DNA from: Neobacillus drentensis NBRC 102427 | GTDB lineage: Bacteria; Bacillota; Bacilli; Bacillales; Cytobacillaceae | Direction of reading: 5' to 3' | Length of the DNA: 64,000 bases | Assembly: GCF_001591445.1 (NCBI RefSeq) | Contig: NZ_BCUX01000024.1 | Span: forward strand, 35,427-99,426 | Shown here: positions 52,002-61,520 of the stretch, piece after piece | How positions within the stretch are numbered: position 1 is the first letter of the stretch | Layout: each line of letters begins with the position of its first letter | Translations under genes and position numbers: made by a program | The notes under the pieces: model-generated | The model's database searches: none | The model's input: only the letters and a program-made list of their open reading frames with translations | Told to the model about the DNA's origin: nothing

Positions 52002-53063
52002 ATGGAAAAGGAAATGGACCAGCCTGCAAACAATCTTGCAAACCTTGAGTTAGAATTAAAAAAGTCATTGCAAGAATTGGTAGATATAAAGTTTGCGCTC
52101 GATGAATCATCTATCGTTGCCATCACAGATTCTCGGGGCGTCATTACATATGTAAATGATCAATTTTGTTATATCTCGAAATATTCAAGAGATGAGCTGC
52201 TGGGACAAGATCATCGAATTGTGAATTCCAATTTCCATTCAAAAGAATTTTTTAAAAACATGTGGAGGTCCATTGGGGCTGGTGAAGTTTGGAAAGGTGA
52301 AATCTGTAATAGGGCGAAAGATGGTACTTTTTATTGGATGGATACCACAATTGTTCCTTTTTTAAATGAAAAAGGTAAACCGTACCAATACTTAGCGATT
52401 CGCTATGAAATCACTGAGCGAAAGCGAGTTGAACGAGAACTTCAGAAAATGATGACAACCATCATCAATGTTCAAGAAGACGAACGAAAGCGCTTGTCAC
52501 GAAACTTACACGATGGGATCGGTCAAAATCTTTATAGCCATTTGATTACCATCAATCGCCTTCTAGCGGAAATGGACCATCCACTTTTGCAGCAGATGCA
52601 AAAGGAAGCCACCCAATTAATTGAAGAAATCCGTGAAATCTCATGGGAGCTGCGGCCGTCCGTGCTGGATGACCTAGGTTTAGTTCCGGCGATCCGCTCA
52701 TTTCTTTCCCGTTATTCTGATCATTATCATATTGATGTCTATTTTGAATGTGTGTTAAATCGTCGCTTAAACATCCGCATTGAGCTGACGATTTACCGAA
52801 TTATTCAGGAGGCACTAACAAATATCCGGAAATACGCGGAAGTCAGTGAAGCAACTGTCACGATTAGAGAGTTGGATGATGTAGTCAGAGTGATGATTGA
52901 AGATAAAGGGAGGGGGTTTGATTTTAAAAATCAATCCCTTGGTGTAGGTTTGTTCAGTATGGATGAGCGTGCTCGTTCTGTCGGCGGAGAACTATTGATA
53001 AGCTCCTCACCAGGGCAGGGAACCAAACTTATCTTAGAAGTACCCAATTCCATTTCTGAATAA
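52002..53063 (+). CDS. PAS-domain histidine kinase (NreB-like)
   Basis: A 353-residue cytoplasmic kinase. A coiled segment and a PAS domain (about 35-145: ITDSRGVITYVNDQFCYISKY) precede HisKA_3 with LSRNLHDGIGQNLYSHL (His near 168) and an ATPase domain with EALTNIRKYA and GRGFDF. Staphylococcal NreB senses oxygen through a four-Cys Fe-S PAS domain. Here I see only two Cys in the PAS domain, in FCYIS and EICNR, so sensing may be through another cofactor. Confidence 0.85.
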   Translation: MEKEMDQPANNLANLELELKKSLQELVDIKFALDESSIVAITDSRGVITYVNDQFCYISKYSRDELLGQDHRIVNSNFHSKEFFKNMWRSIGAGEVWKGEICNRAKDGTFYWMDTTIVPFLNEKGKPYQYLAIRYEITERKRVERELQKMMTTIINVQEDERKRLSRNLHDGIGQNLYSHLITINRLLAEMDHPLLQQMQKEATQLIEEIREISWELRPSVLDDLGLVPAIRSFLSRYSDHYHIDVYFECVLNRRLNIRIELTIYRIIQEALTNIRKYAEVSEATVTIRELDDVVRVMIEDKGRGFDFKNQSLGVGLFSMDERARSVGGELLISSSPGQGTKLILEVPNSISE

Positions 53064-53065
53064 AA

Positions 53066-53097
53066 AAGAACCAAGCGTTTTTTGCGCTTGGTTCTTT
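53066..53097. terminator. Bidirectional terminator
   Basis: AAAGAACCAAGCG pairs perfectly with CGCTTGGTTCTTT; A/T tracts on both sides serve the nre-like operon and the converging glnS gene. Confidence 0.85.
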
Positions 53098-53100
53098 ACT

Positions 53101-54756
53101 TTAAATTTTAAATGAACTCTTTAAGGAAACAATCCGATTAAATACAAGTTTATCGACTGTTGTATGTTTTGGATCGACGTTGAAGTAGCCGTGTCTAAAC
53201 AATTGGAATTTTTCCTGTGGTCTGCTTTCCTTCATGTTTGGCTCCACGAAGCCTTGTAGCACCTCGATTGAATTCGGATTCACATTTTCAAGGAAGGACT
53301 TTTCAACTCCGTCAGCATCTTCTGCTGTATCCAAAATAAGCGGTTCATAAAGTCGGAATTCTGCTGGAACTGCGTGGGCAGCTTCGACCCAATGAATCGT
53401 GCCCTTTACTTTTCTTCCCGTAAAGCCTGTACCGCTTTTTGTTTCCGGGTCATAGGTGCAGCGTAGTTCAACGACATTACCATTTGGGTCTTTGACTACT
53501 TCTTCACATTTAATGAAATAGGCATTTTTAAGGCGGACCTCATTGCCTGGGAACAGACGGAAGTACTTTTTCGGTGGTTCTTCCATAAAATCATCTTGTT
53601 CAATATAAATTTCACGGGAGAATGGAATTTTCCGTGAGCCCATTTCAGGATTTTCTGGATTAACTTCCGCATCCAGCAATTCAATTTGGCCTTCTGGATA
53701 ATTCGTAATCACAACTTTTAATGGGTTGATGACTCCCATCGTCCGTGGTGCTTTTAATTTCAAATCTTCCCTTACAAAATGTTCAAGCATTTGCGAATCA
53801 ACTGCGCCTGAACCCTTATGAACTCCGGTTTCACTGACAAACGCACGGATCGATTCTGGTGTGAACCCTTTTCGTCTCATTCCGGAAATCGTCGGCATAC
53901 GCGGATCATCCCAGCCATCAACAAATCCTTCGTCAACCAGTTGTTTAAGCTTTCGTTTGCTCATCACTGTATTGGTTACATTTAAGCGGCCAAATTCTAT
54001 TTGTTGCGGGACACTCTCCATTTCGCAGTGTTCAACAATCCAATTATAAAGGGGACGTTGGTCCTCAAACTCAATCGTACAGATCGAATGGGTTACCCCT
54101 TCAATCGCATCTTCGAGTGGATGAGCAAAGGCATACATCGGATAAATGCACCATTTATCACCTGTATTATGATGGGTCGCATGTGCAATACGGTAAATAA
54201 CGGGATCACGTAAATTGATATTTGGTGAGGACATATCAATCTTTGCCCGCAAGACTTTTTGACCGTTATCGTACATTCCACTTCTCATTTTTTCAAATAA
54301 CTCTAAATTTTCTTCAATGGAGCGATCGCGATAGGGGCTATTCTTCCCAGGCGCAGTAAGTGTTCCACGGTATTCGCGAATTTCGTCTGCTGATAGGTCA
54401 TCAACATATGCCAATCCTTTATTGATTAATAAAACCGCGCGTTTATACATCTCTTCAAAATAATTAGAAGCAAATAATAAGTTATCCCATTCAAAACCTA
54501 ACCATTTTACATCCTCTTTGATCGAGTTTACATATTCAATATCTTCTTTTAACGGATTGGTATCATCAAAACGTAAATTGGTCAGTCCGTTAAACTCATC
54601 GGCTAAGCCGAAATTGATTAAGATCGATTTTGCATGTCCAATATGTAAATAACCATTAGGCTCCGGCGGGAACCGAGTGACGATTTTGCTGTGCTTTCCG
54701 GATTCTAAGTCTTTTATCATAATATCTTTAATAAAATTTGAATTGTGATTGTCCAC
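53101..54756 (-). CDS. glnS: Glutaminyl-tRNA synthetase
   Basis: A 551-residue class I synthetase. [17 protein letters not shown] holds the HIGH motif (near 30-33) and [10 protein letters not shown] the KMSKS-like motif (near 270). The beta-barrel anticodon-binding region ([13 protein letters not shown], then [23 protein letters not shown]) matches GlnRS rather than GluRS. It charges tRNA-Gln directly. Most Bacillus species lack it and use GatCAB, so this gene is likely of horizontal origin. GTG at 54756, nine bases after AAAGAGG, is preferred to TTG at 54765. Confidence 0.93.
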   Translation of the reverse strand: MDNHNSNFIKDIMIKDLESGKHSKIVTRFPPEPNGYLHIGHAKSILINFGLADEFNGLTNLRFDDTNPLKEDIEYVNSIKEDVKWLGFEWDNLLFASNYFEEMYKRAVLLINKGLAYVDDLSADEIREYRGTLTAPGKNSPYRDRSIEENLELFEKMRSGMYDNGQKVLRAKIDMSSPNINLRDPVIYRIAHATHHNTGDKWCIYPMYAFAHPLEDAIEGVTHSICTIEFEDQRPLYNWIVEHCEMESVPQQIEFGRLNVTNTVMSKRKLKQLVDEGFVDGWDDPRMPTISGMRRKGFTPESIRAFVSETGVHKGSGAVDSQMLEHFVREDLKLKAPRTMGVINPLKVVITNYPEGQIELLDAEVNPENPEMGSRKIPFSREIYIEQDDFMEEPPKKYFRLFPGNEVRLKNAYFIKCEEVVKDPNGNVVELRCTYDPETKSGTGFTGRKVKGTIHWVEAAHAVPAEFRLYEPLILDTAEDADGVEKSFLENVNPNSIEVLQGFVEPNMKESRPQEKFQLFRHGYFNVDPKHTTVDKLVFNRIVSLKSSFKI

Positions 54757-54955
54757 CCTTTTCAACCTCTTTCATCTTACTTCCTATATTATAAATAACA
54801 TAAATACTGATATTTTTCCATTGTTCCCAACAATTCAGCTGAAAAACACAGTTGAAAAGGAATATTTACTCATTTTTTTGGTTGTTGGAATTGGAAAGTA
54901 TAGTGGAAAAAGACTACAATGGTTTTTTGAAGATCTATATGAGAGGTGAAATTCA

Positions 54956-55942
54956 ATGATAAACTTTGGTACAGTTGGAACAGGATGGATTACAGAATCC
55001 TTTATCCAAGCGGCACAGCTTAGCGGGCAGTTGCAATTAACTAGTGTCTATTCTAGAACCGAGGATAAAGCAAAACAATTAGCTGATACATATAATGCAT
55101 CCTATTTTTATACAGACCTCGAGGAGATGGCGAGAAGTTCAGAAATAGAAGCTGTATACATAGCATCACCCAATTCTGTACACTTTGAACAAACCCTAAC
55201 ATTTTTGAAAAATAAAAAACATGTCATCTGTGAAAAACCGATTTTTTCAACTAGCGCAGAGTTGGCAAAGGCCTACCAGACTGCGGAGGAAAATGGTGTT
55301 TATTTATTTGAAGCGATTCGTAATATTCATACCCCTAATTTCAACATCTTAAAGGACAATCTCCATCTGGTCGGAGAGCTCCGAAGCACGATGTTACCTT
55401 ACATGAAATATTCCTCCCGCTATGATTTATTTTTACAAGGGGAGGAACCGAATATTTTCTCTGCTAAGTATTCCGGTGGTGCGCTTGTAGATTTAGGTGT
55501 CTATCCGCTCTATTTAGCGGTCGGATTGTTTGGGGAACCGAAGCAAGTAAACTATCATCCGGTTTTCCTTCGCAGCGGTGTAGATGGAAGCGGGACCCTT
55601 GTCTTAACATATGATAAGTTTGTTTGTACAATCCTCTGTTCGAAAATATCTCATTCGGAATTACCTTGTGAAATCCACGGGGAAAAGGGAACCTTTGTCC
55701 TTGAAGACGCGGCTCCGATTTCAAACATCACTCTCGTTGACAACCGTGGATTAGAGCGCGAAATCTTGGGTGTTGAACTTGAAGAACAAAACATGGTTTA
55801 TGAATGTACGAATATAGCCAGGATTATTGAAACGAAAAATGATCAAGAATATCAGCAATTAAAAAGCTGGAGTGAAATAGTCCTCCGAATCACTGAAGAA
55901 GCAAGGAAACAAAATAACATTATATTTGATAAAGAAAAGTGA
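54956..55942 (+). CDS. Gfo/Idh/MocA-family oxidoreductase
   Basis: A 328-residue NAD(P)-dependent dehydrogenase. The Rossmann start is FGTVGTGWITESFI; EAVYIASPNSVHFEQ and CEKPIFSTSAEL (EKP motif near 97) follow, and GGALVDLGVYPLYLA near 180 carries the catalytic-region residues. Substrates of this family are sugars, inositols or related compounds; none is implied here. GAGAGGTG precedes the ATG. It is divergent from glnS. B. subtilis YulF is of similar length. Confidence 0.87.
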   Translation: MINFGTVGTGWITESFIQAAQLSGQLQLTSVYSRTEDKAKQLADTYNASYFYTDLEEMARSSEIEAVYIASPNSVHFEQTLTFLKNKKHVICEKPIFSTSAELAKAYQTAEENGVYLFEAIRNIHTPNFNILKDNLHLVGELRSTMLPYMKYSSRYDLFLQGEEPNIFSAKYSGGALVDLGVYPLYLAVGLFGEPKQVNYHPVFLRSGVDGSGTLVLTYDKFVCTILCSKISHSELPCEIHGEKGTFVLEDAAPISNITLVDNRGLEREILGVELEEQNMVYECTNIARIIETKNDQEYQQLKSWSEIVLRITEEARKQNNIIFDKEK

Positions 55943-55980
55943 AAACAAGGCCAGGGGATGTAGTCCCTTGGCCTTGTTTT
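55942..55980 (+). terminator. Terminator of the Gfo/Idh/MocA gene
   Basis: AAAACAAGGCCA pairs with TGGCCTTGTTTT with an inner GGG/CCC helix. Confidence 0.85.
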
Positions 55981-56160
55981 ATGAAGACCCATTGATATTA
56001 CTCTGTTTTTGAAAGGCGTTAAGTTGCTCCATGGCTTATTTGTCAATTTTGAAACAGGTAATGTGAACTATTTATGAAATCAATATTCTCAATGACTTTT
56101 ATCACATGCCATGATTTGTTAGTTCATTATAGTTGAGGTAGTAAGATTGGAGGAAACGTA

Positions 56161-57174
56161 ATGAAATCAAAGGCATGGTATCATAAACAGTTGAAACGTA
56201 AGCCTGTCCAAATTACCAGATATACCGTTCAGGGCTTATTTTTATTGTTTTTACTATATGTAGGTCTGCAATTCTATCAATTTTATTTGCATTTTGAAAC
56301 ACTCGGAAAAACTCCTTTTGTTGAAAGGCCATCTGCGGTTGAAGGCTTTTTGCCTATTAGTGGGCTAGTCGCTTTAAAAGTTTGGCTGACGAGTGGTGAT
56401 TTCGATGTCATTCATCCGGCTGGCCTTGTCCTCATCGCGTTTTTCGTTGGGGCGGGACTCATCCTTCGTAAATCTTTTTGCAGCTGGATTTGTCCTGTTG
56501 GTACTGCGAATGAATTGATTGCTTGGGTTGGCAGGAAGATTTTTAAAAGGAATTTTGAAATTCCACAATGGTTATCCTGGCTATTAACCCCTATTAAATA
56601 CCTATTAATGCTATTTTTTGTACTTATGGTTGTTCAAATGGATGTCTTTACAGCGAAAAGCTTTCTTGAGGAACCATATAATAAGGTTTCTGATGTAAAA
56701 ATGCTTCTAATGTTCGTAAATCTTGGAGGCTTCGCCTTGAAGTTTATAATTGTAATCTTCATCTTGTCGTTATTCTTTAGAAACTTTTGGTGTCGATTCC
56801 TGTGCCCGTACGGTGCATTGATTGGTCTAGGCAGCATCTTTAGAATTACCAAAATCGAACGAAATGAAGATACTTGCACGAACTGCGAAATGTGTACAAA
56901 GGTATGTCCGCAAAGATTAAAGGTTCACAAAGTAGAAAAGGTAAATTCCCTTAATTGTTCCGCTTGTATGTCCTGTGTGGAGGCCTGCCCTATCAAAGAC
57001 ACACTCAATTTGACGGTTGCTCGCAAAAGGGTAAATAAATGGTTTGTTCCAGTCACCTTTTTCGTGTTATTTTTTGTAATTATTACTTTTGCAAAAATAA
57101 CCGGTCACTGGGATTCAATTATTTCCTATGAAGAATGGAAGCAACTAATCCCGGAAGTAAAAAACATAAAATAA
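56161..57174 (+). CDS. Membrane polyferredoxin (NapH/CcoG-like)
   Basis: A 337-residue protein with five membrane helices. The membrane motifs FCSWICPVGTANE and FWCRFLCPYGAL (CxxxCP pairs) and two C-terminal [4Fe-4S] motifs, CTNCEMCTKVCP and CSACMSCVEACP, fit the NapH/NosR/CcoG group, which passes electrons from quinol to periplasmic acceptors or matures metal enzymes. Linkage to the oxidoreductase at 45 kb is possible but they are 8 kb apart. GGAGG precedes the ATG. Confidence 0.85.
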   Translation: MKSKAWYHKQLKRKPVQITRYTVQGLFLLFLLYVGLQFYQFYLHFETLGKTPFVERPSAVEGFLPISGLVALKVWLTSGDFDVIHPAGLVLIAFFVGAGLILRKSFCSWICPVGTANELIAWVGRKIFKRNFEIPQWLSWLLTPIKYLLMLFFVLMVVQMDVFTAKSFLEEPYNKVSDVKMLLMFVNLGGFALKFIIVIFILSLFFRNFWCRFLCPYGALIGLGSIFRITKIERNEDTCTNCEMCTKVCPQRLKVHKVEKVNSLNCSACMSCVEACPIKDTLNLTVARKRVNKWFVPVTFFVLFFVIITFAKITGHWDSIISYEEWKQLIPEVKNIK

Positions 57175-57181
57175 TTGATTC

Positions 57182-57211
57182 ATAGCAGCTGACATCAGTT
57201 GCTATTTTTTT
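57182..57211 (+). terminator. Terminator of the polyferredoxin gene
   Basis: ATAGCA-CTG pairs with CAG-TGCTAT, followed by TTTTTTT. Confidence 0.8.
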
Positions 57212-57343
57212 CTAAGAAGATGTTAAAAAGCAATAAGTAAGAAAAAATCAAAAAGTTCAAAAAGTATTCATTGTACGACTTAGGTTCGTATTAGTATCAT
57301 GAAACTAGATGGAATTTTTGGTATTTTAAGGGAGGACTTGCAA

Positions 57344-57709
57344 ATGGCAAAAGCAATTAATGAATATTCTTTAACAGACCTCATGAATAGAATTGAAGAA
57401 ATATTTAATGAAAATCCCGGCCCGATTCAAGGCTTTGAATCCATTGTTCAATACGATATTCACGGAGATGCCGAAGGGACCTATCAGCACTTTTTTCATG
57501 ATGGAAAATTAACGATTAAGGAAGGAGTAGAAGCTACTCCAGTAGTTACGATGCAGATGTCATATGATAATTTCAAAAAATCCTTATTAGGTAAGCTAAA
57601 CGGATCGGTGGCTTTATTGACAGGAAAAGTCAAGGTAAAGGGGGATATCAGCACAGGCTTTAAAATTGAAAGCATTGTGAAGAAGTATAAAATTAAAGAA
57701 CAGTTGTAA
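57344..57709 (+). CDS. SCP2 sterol-carrier-fold protein
   Basis: A 121-residue single SCP2 domain: helical front, then GTYQHFFHDGKLTIKEG, VVTMQMSYDNFKKSLLGKLNG and GKVKVKGDIS, the typical lipid-binding pattern. The ligand is unknown (fatty acyl chains likely). AAGGGAGG precedes ATG at 57344; the frame opens 15 codons earlier without a ribosome site. Confidence 0.82.
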   Translation: MAKAINEYSLTDLMNRIEEIFNENPGPIQGFESIVQYDIHGDAEGTYQHFFHDGKLTIKEGVEATPVVTMQMSYDNFKKSLLGKLNGSVALLTGKVKVKGDISTGFKIESIVKKYKIKEQL

Positions 57710-57714
57710 TTGTA

Positions 57715-57755
57715 AACACCGTTATTTTGGTTCATCCAAATAGCGGTGTTTTTTA
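57715..57755 (+). terminator. Terminator of the SCP2 gene
   Basis: AACACCG-TATTTTGG pairs with CCAAATA-CGGTGTT, followed by TTTT. Confidence 0.85.
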
Positions 57756-57820
57756 GTATGAGGTTAAACACATAGCCCACAACTCATCATATAAATATAG
57801 AAAACTAAAATGGGTGAGTT

Positions 57821-59800
57821 ATGATGTTTGGTACAAACAGAGAATTAATAAACTGGATTATACCGTACCTCCCAATTGGGGCAGAACTGGAATATCGAGA
57901 TAAACAAGCCATCCTTCAATATATGGATATCGATCGTGATGGATTACCTGAAATCTTTGGGGTGTATCGTCTTAACCGAAAGCCCTATTTATTTGTGCTT
58001 AAAAATTACAATGGTCATTTTATATATTATTATCCAATTCCTCCTGAAGTGGAGAAAAAAGCAGTCCAAGCGCTTTACGATTATAGAGAGACAAGGGCCG
58101 TTTACCTTTTCCCTGTTGTAAGAAAGGAAATAGGGGGAAACAAGTGGGGCTATATGGATGCAAAAGGGAAAATGGTTCTTCCTGAAAACTTCGATCGTGC
58201 GGAGGATTTTCAAGAAAATGATTTAGCTATTGTTGGTTTAATGGATAAATCAGGAGTGATCGATGACAAAGGGTATTTTATAGTAAAACCTAAATACGAC
58301 ACGATTGATCCTTTTTCCGAAGGACGGGCCGTTGTCAACGACCTTCGAGGATTTAAGGTGATAGATGAGAGTGGCAAAGAAATCACGGAAAAGGCATATT
58401 CGATCATTGTTGGAGAGTATAAGGAAGGACGTGTACGAGCGGTCGAAATAGACGAACATGGACAGTATTTATATGGTTATTTGAATAAACGCGGGAAAGG
58501 AGTTATTCCGATAATCTATGAAACTGCCAGTGATTTTGTCCAGGGGAAAGCGATTGTAAAAACAAAAGAAGGTAGGTTTCAACTAATCAACCTGACCGGA
58601 ACGGTTATTCAAACGTACCATTTTCCATATGTAGGGAATTATGGCGAAGGTCTGCTCTCCGTTAAGAAAGTTAATGAAGGAAAGATTGGATATATCGATG
58701 AACAGGGGAAAATAGTCATAGAACCTCAATTTTCAAATGGAGAGACATTTCATAATGGGCGAGCGATTGTCAGTTTATCAGAGAATAATAACGACCGCTA
58801 TGGTGTGATTGATCGAACGGGCCATTTTGTGATAAAGACAAACTATAATCAAATCTTATATCTTGATGAGGGACGCTTTGCCATCGGAAAGGAGCTGGAT
58901 CCAAAACAGCCTTGTATAAGATCCATTTACGCGTTAGCAGATTCAGGGGGTCAAATCCTCACGGGTTTTATATTTACTGTGATCAATAAATTTCAGGACG
59001 GTCTTGCTTCAGTCTCCGATGATCAGCATACTTACTTTATCGACAAACACGGAAAGAGAAACGAACATCTGCCGATGGTCAGTGGCAGCGGCTCGCTTAG
59101 CTTTGAGAAAACACTAATTAAGGGCCATATTGACGACCGCCTCCTCTATTTTAATCGAACCGGAGAGTTACTCTGGAAACAAGCAAGGATATTGCCCCTA
59201 AATAACCAATATTCTGTAGTTGAGCATAAATACAAACCGAATAAGGATTATTTGGTCTACTATCCACAGATTAATGGAATGGAAAATTCTGAACGTATAA
59301 ATCGAGCTTTAAAAGAATTAGCGGGTGTAAAACCCGTTCCCGCACACACACAGTTGGTATCGAATTATACGGGTGATTATGAGATTCCTTTTTATCAAAA
59401 AAATTTACTGGTCATCAAAATGACAGGGTATGACTACCCGTTTTGTGCGGCACACGGAATGCCGGTGGAAAGATATGCTCATATTAACCTGAAGACTGGA
59501 TCCATGTATCAATTAAAAGACCTTTTTAAGTCTGGAAGCTCTTATGTGAAAATAATCAGTGATAGGATTGGCGCTCAAATTAAAAATAGTGAGAAATATG
59601 CTTCTTACCTATTTCCTGATGAATACCATGGCATAAAGGCGGATCAACCATATTTTATTAGTGAGGCAGGACTGAATATCTACTTTCTTCCATATGAAAT
59701 CGCAGCATTTGCCGCAGGTTTTCCTACCTTTACCCTTCCGTTTGACGATTTAACAGATATCATTAATACGAACAGTGAATTTTGGAAATCGTTTCATTGA
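57821..59800 (+). CDS. WG-repeat protein with C-terminal DUF3298-like domain
   Basis: A 659-residue protein. From about 105 to 400 it has seven or so WG-type repeats, each like KWGYMDAKGKMVLPENFD or KIGYIDEQGKIVIEPQFSNG, with following F/S-x-G-x-AxV strands. The last 220 residues (GMENSERINRALKEL, FCAAHGMPVERYAHINLKTG, YFISEAGLNIYFLPYEIAAFAAG) match DUF3298, a domain found in PdaC/RsiV-type envelope proteins. No signal peptide is visible, odd for a DUF3298 protein. Role unknown; protein-protein binding is likely. ATGATG start behind GGGTGAG. Confidence 0.82.
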   Translation: MMFGTNRELINWIIPYLPIGAELEYRDKQAILQYMDIDRDGLPEIFGVYRLNRKPYLFVLKNYNGHFIYYYPIPPEVEKKAVQALYDYRETRAVYLFPVVRKEIGGNKWGYMDAKGKMVLPENFDRAEDFQENDLAIVGLMDKSGVIDDKGYFIVKPKYDTIDPFSEGRAVVNDLRGFKVIDESGKEITEKAYSIIVGEYKEGRVRAVEIDEHGQYLYGYLNKRGKGVIPIIYETASDFVQGKAIVKTKEGRFQLINLTGTVIQTYHFPYVGNYGEGLLSVKKVNEGKIGYIDEQGKIVIEPQFSNGETFHNGRAIVSLSENNNDRYGVIDRTGHFVIKTNYNQILYLDEGRFAIGKELDPKQPCIRSIYALADSGGQILTGFIFTVINKFQDGLASVSDDQHTYFIDKHGKRNEHLPMVSGSGSLSFEKTLIKGHIDDRLLYFNRTGELLWKQARILPLNNQYSVVEHKYKPNKDYLVYYPQINGMENSERINRALKELAGVKPVPAHTQLVSNYTGDYEIPFYQKNLLVIKMTGYDYPFCAAHGMPVERYAHINLKTGSMYQLKDLFKSGSSYVKIISDRIGAQIKNSEKYASYLFPDEYHGIKADQPYFISEAGLNIYFLPYEIAAFAAGFPTFTLPFDDLTDIINTNSEFWKSFH

Positions 59801-59802
59801 AG

Positions 59803-59828
59803 AGGCAGGTATTAGTCCTGTCTTTTTT
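59803..59828 (+). terminator. Terminator of the WG-repeat gene
   Basis: AGGCAGG pairs with CCTGTCT (one G-U), followed by TTTTTT. Confidence 0.6.
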
Positions 59829-59909
59829 AATGGAATCTAATGAAAAAGGATACAAAGATATGAAATAATGGTAACAACCGTTGGAATAAAGTCTAGGGAG
59901 TGAATTGTA

Positions 59910-60527
59910 ATGAAGATTTTTGATGTTTCTAGAAAGCTAAACAATGGAATGCCCGTTTGGCCGGGTGATACTGCTTTTCAATATGAGGTTTCGTGGCCAA
60001 TGGAGGAAAGCGGCTCTGTTAATGTGGGCAGGCTCGAATTAAGTACCCATACGGGAACACATGTGGATGCTCCGTTTCATTTTGATAATGAAGGGAAAAA
60101 AATCATTGATCTGGACCTTAATCTATACATCGGTCCTGCGAAAGTAATAGATGTGATTGGAAAAGAAAGCATTGGTGTGGGTGATTTAATAGGAGTAGAG
60201 CTTGATGGCTGCAAACGGGTGTTATTTAGAACCCTTGCGTGGGAAAATCCCAATGAATTCCCTGAGAGGATTCCACATATTGAGCCAAATTTAGCCCCAT
60301 TTTTAGGGAGCAAGGGAATTAAACTGATTGGCTTGGATGTTCCATCCGTCGATCCAATTGACAGCAAGGAACTGCCAGCCCATCAAAGCTTGAATGAACA
60401 TGGCATTCACATTCTCGAGTCACTTATGTTAGATGAAATCGAACCTGGCGATTACGAACTCATTGCCCTGCCACTCCCACTAGTCGAAGGAGACGGCAGC
60501 CCCGTTCGCGCAGTGCTACGTAAGTAG
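59910..60527 (+). CDS. kynB: Cyclase-family hydrolase, kynurenine formamidase (KynB)-like
   Basis: A 205-residue metal-dependent hydrolase. STHTGTHVDAPFHF (near 50-63) is the HxGTHxDxPxH metal motif; LDVPSVDPID and LPAHQSLNEHGIHILE follow, as in bacterial KynB. It would convert N-formylkynurenine to kynurenine, but neither tryptophan dioxygenase nor kynureninase is nearby. A related cyclase function is therefore possible. GGGAG precedes the ATG. Confidence 0.8.
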   Translation: MKIFDVSRKLNNGMPVWPGDTAFQYEVSWPMEESGSVNVGRLELSTHTGTHVDAPFHFDNEGKKIIDLDLNLYIGPAKVIDVIGKESIGVGDLIGVELDGCKRVLFRTLAWENPNEFPERIPHIEPNLAPFLGSKGIKLIGLDVPSVDPIDSKELPAHQSLNEHGIHILESLMLDEIEPGDYELIALPLPLVEGDGSPVRAVLRK

Positions 60528-60530
60528 TAG

Positions 60531-60552
60531 ATTTGGTGTCAGGCACCAAAAT
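60531..60552. repeat. Short palindromic element TTTGGTGTCAGGCACCAAA
   Basis: TTTGGTG and CACCAAA flank TCAGG; the GGTGTCAGGCACC core itself is nearly self-complementary. It sits four bases after the kynB stop codon. I recall similar GGTGTCAGGCACC elements dispersed in Bacillus genomes, but cannot check copy number here. Confidence 0.5.
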
Positions 60553-60564
60553 GGATTATGGATT

Positions 60565-60599
60565 AAAAAAGAAGCGTGAATCTCGATTCACGCTTTTTC
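60565..60599. terminator. Bidirectional terminator
   Basis: AAGCGTGAAT pairs with ATTCACGCTT around CTCG, flanked by A6 and T5 tracts. It serves kynB and the converging gene at 60603. Confidence 0.85.
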
Positions 60600-60602
60600 G
60601 CT

Positions 60603-60938
60603 TTAAGTTTGTTTCCTGCGAATAATCAACCAGTAACTCCCAAGTCCGAAGATAAAAAATAAACCAACTAAAACAGGAATAACATAATTTTTCCAGGAGG
60701 GCTGATCATCCTTTTCTTGAATAAGAGTGGATGCGGCATGCTCCCTTTGTGTTGTCGTCTTTTTATTTGCTGCTATAATTTTATGACTATCTGAATTTAA
60801 GGTAACTATTTGAGCTGTTTGGCTTAATCTCGGATTATTTTGAGGAGAAGATACTTCTGATTGAAAATCGGCAAAGACATTCGTTCCTAATAAAAAAAAC
60901 AACAGTGATGCGATAAGAGAAATCTTATTAAACACCAT
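60603..60938 (-). CDS. Exported protein with C-terminal membrane anchor, 111 residues
   Basis: An N-terminal signal peptide (KISLIASLLFFLLGTNVFA, cleavage likely after Ala) and a C-terminal helix (YVIPVLVGLFFIFGLGSYW) followed by the basic tail RRKQT flank a 60-residue polar, Ser/Thr/Gln-rich segment. The layout is a type I surface protein without an LPxTG motif. Function unknown. GGAG before ATG at 60938; a GTG four codons upstream overlaps it. Confidence 0.7.
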   Translation of the reverse strand: MVFNKISLIASLLFFLLGTNVFADFQSEVSSPQNNPRLSQTAQIVTLNSDSHKIIAANKKTTTQREHAASTLIQEKDDQPSWKNYVIPVLVGLFFIFGLGSYWLIIRRKQT

Positions 60939-61117
60939 TATCAACTCCACTATATTGAAATCTTCCTGTTGTCATTCTATCACCGTTTCCTTAAGGGGAT
61001 ATCAAATTGAAGGCAATGTTCACAAAGGTTTCAAAATTATGATCTTCTTGAAAGATTCCACCGTCATCCAAAAGATAGACCTCAGTGGAATGCGATATGA
61101 ATAGCCCAAACTAAAAC

Positions 61118-61131
61118 TTGATATAAATCAA
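61118..61131. promoter_or_regulatory. FNR-type box upstream of DUF2249 gene
   Basis: TTGAT-ATAA-ATCAA is a perfect FNR/ANR-type palindrome. A TATAAT -10 follows at 61163-61168, placing the box about 50 bp before the start of transcription. Confidence 0.6.
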
Positions 61132-61199
61132 TTTCATTAGAATCCTATGGTGATAAACTAATTATAATCTGAAATTCTTAATAAAAGGGGACGAGAATA

Positions 61200-61451
61200 A
61201 TGTTTGAAATCGTTAATAAAAAAGCAGTCATGGATATCCGGGAGCGAATTGCAAAAGGTGAACATCCACGCCGAGAAATAATGAATTTTGTAAAGGCTGC
61301 ACCAGTAGGTACTATATTTGAAATTCACTTGCCACATCGAGGGGAGCCGCTTATTGCCAGTTTACAATCATTTGGAATGAATGTAATTGTCAATGAACTT
61401 GAACCCATGCATTTTAGACTTATGGCAATAAAGCTAGATGAAATTAACTAA
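61200..61451 (+). CDS. DUF2249 small protein
   Basis: An 83-residue protein of the DUF2249/TusA-like fold: DIRERIAKGEHPRREIMNFV, then VGTIFEIHLPHRGEPLIASLQ and FRLMAIKLDE. Relatives accompany anaerobic respiratory and nitric oxide genes, and the FNR-type box upstream agrees with oxygen control. AAAAGGGG precedes the ATG. Confidence 0.8.
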   Translation: MFEIVNKKAVMDIRERIAKGEHPRREIMNFVKAAPVGTIFEIHLPHRGEPLIASLQSFGMNVIVNELEPMHFRLMAIKLDEIN

Positions 61452-61500
61452 TGACTTTATAGTATCTGTTTTGATCCATCTTTGAAGTGATTTGCATTTC

Positions 61501-61514
61501 TTGATGTAAATCAA
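61501..61514. promoter_or_regulatory. Second FNR-type box, upstream of flavodoxin
   Basis: TTGAT-GTAA-ATCAA, perfect palindrome halves, six bases before the Fur-like box. Confidence 0.6.
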
Positions 61515-61520
61515 TGTGAA

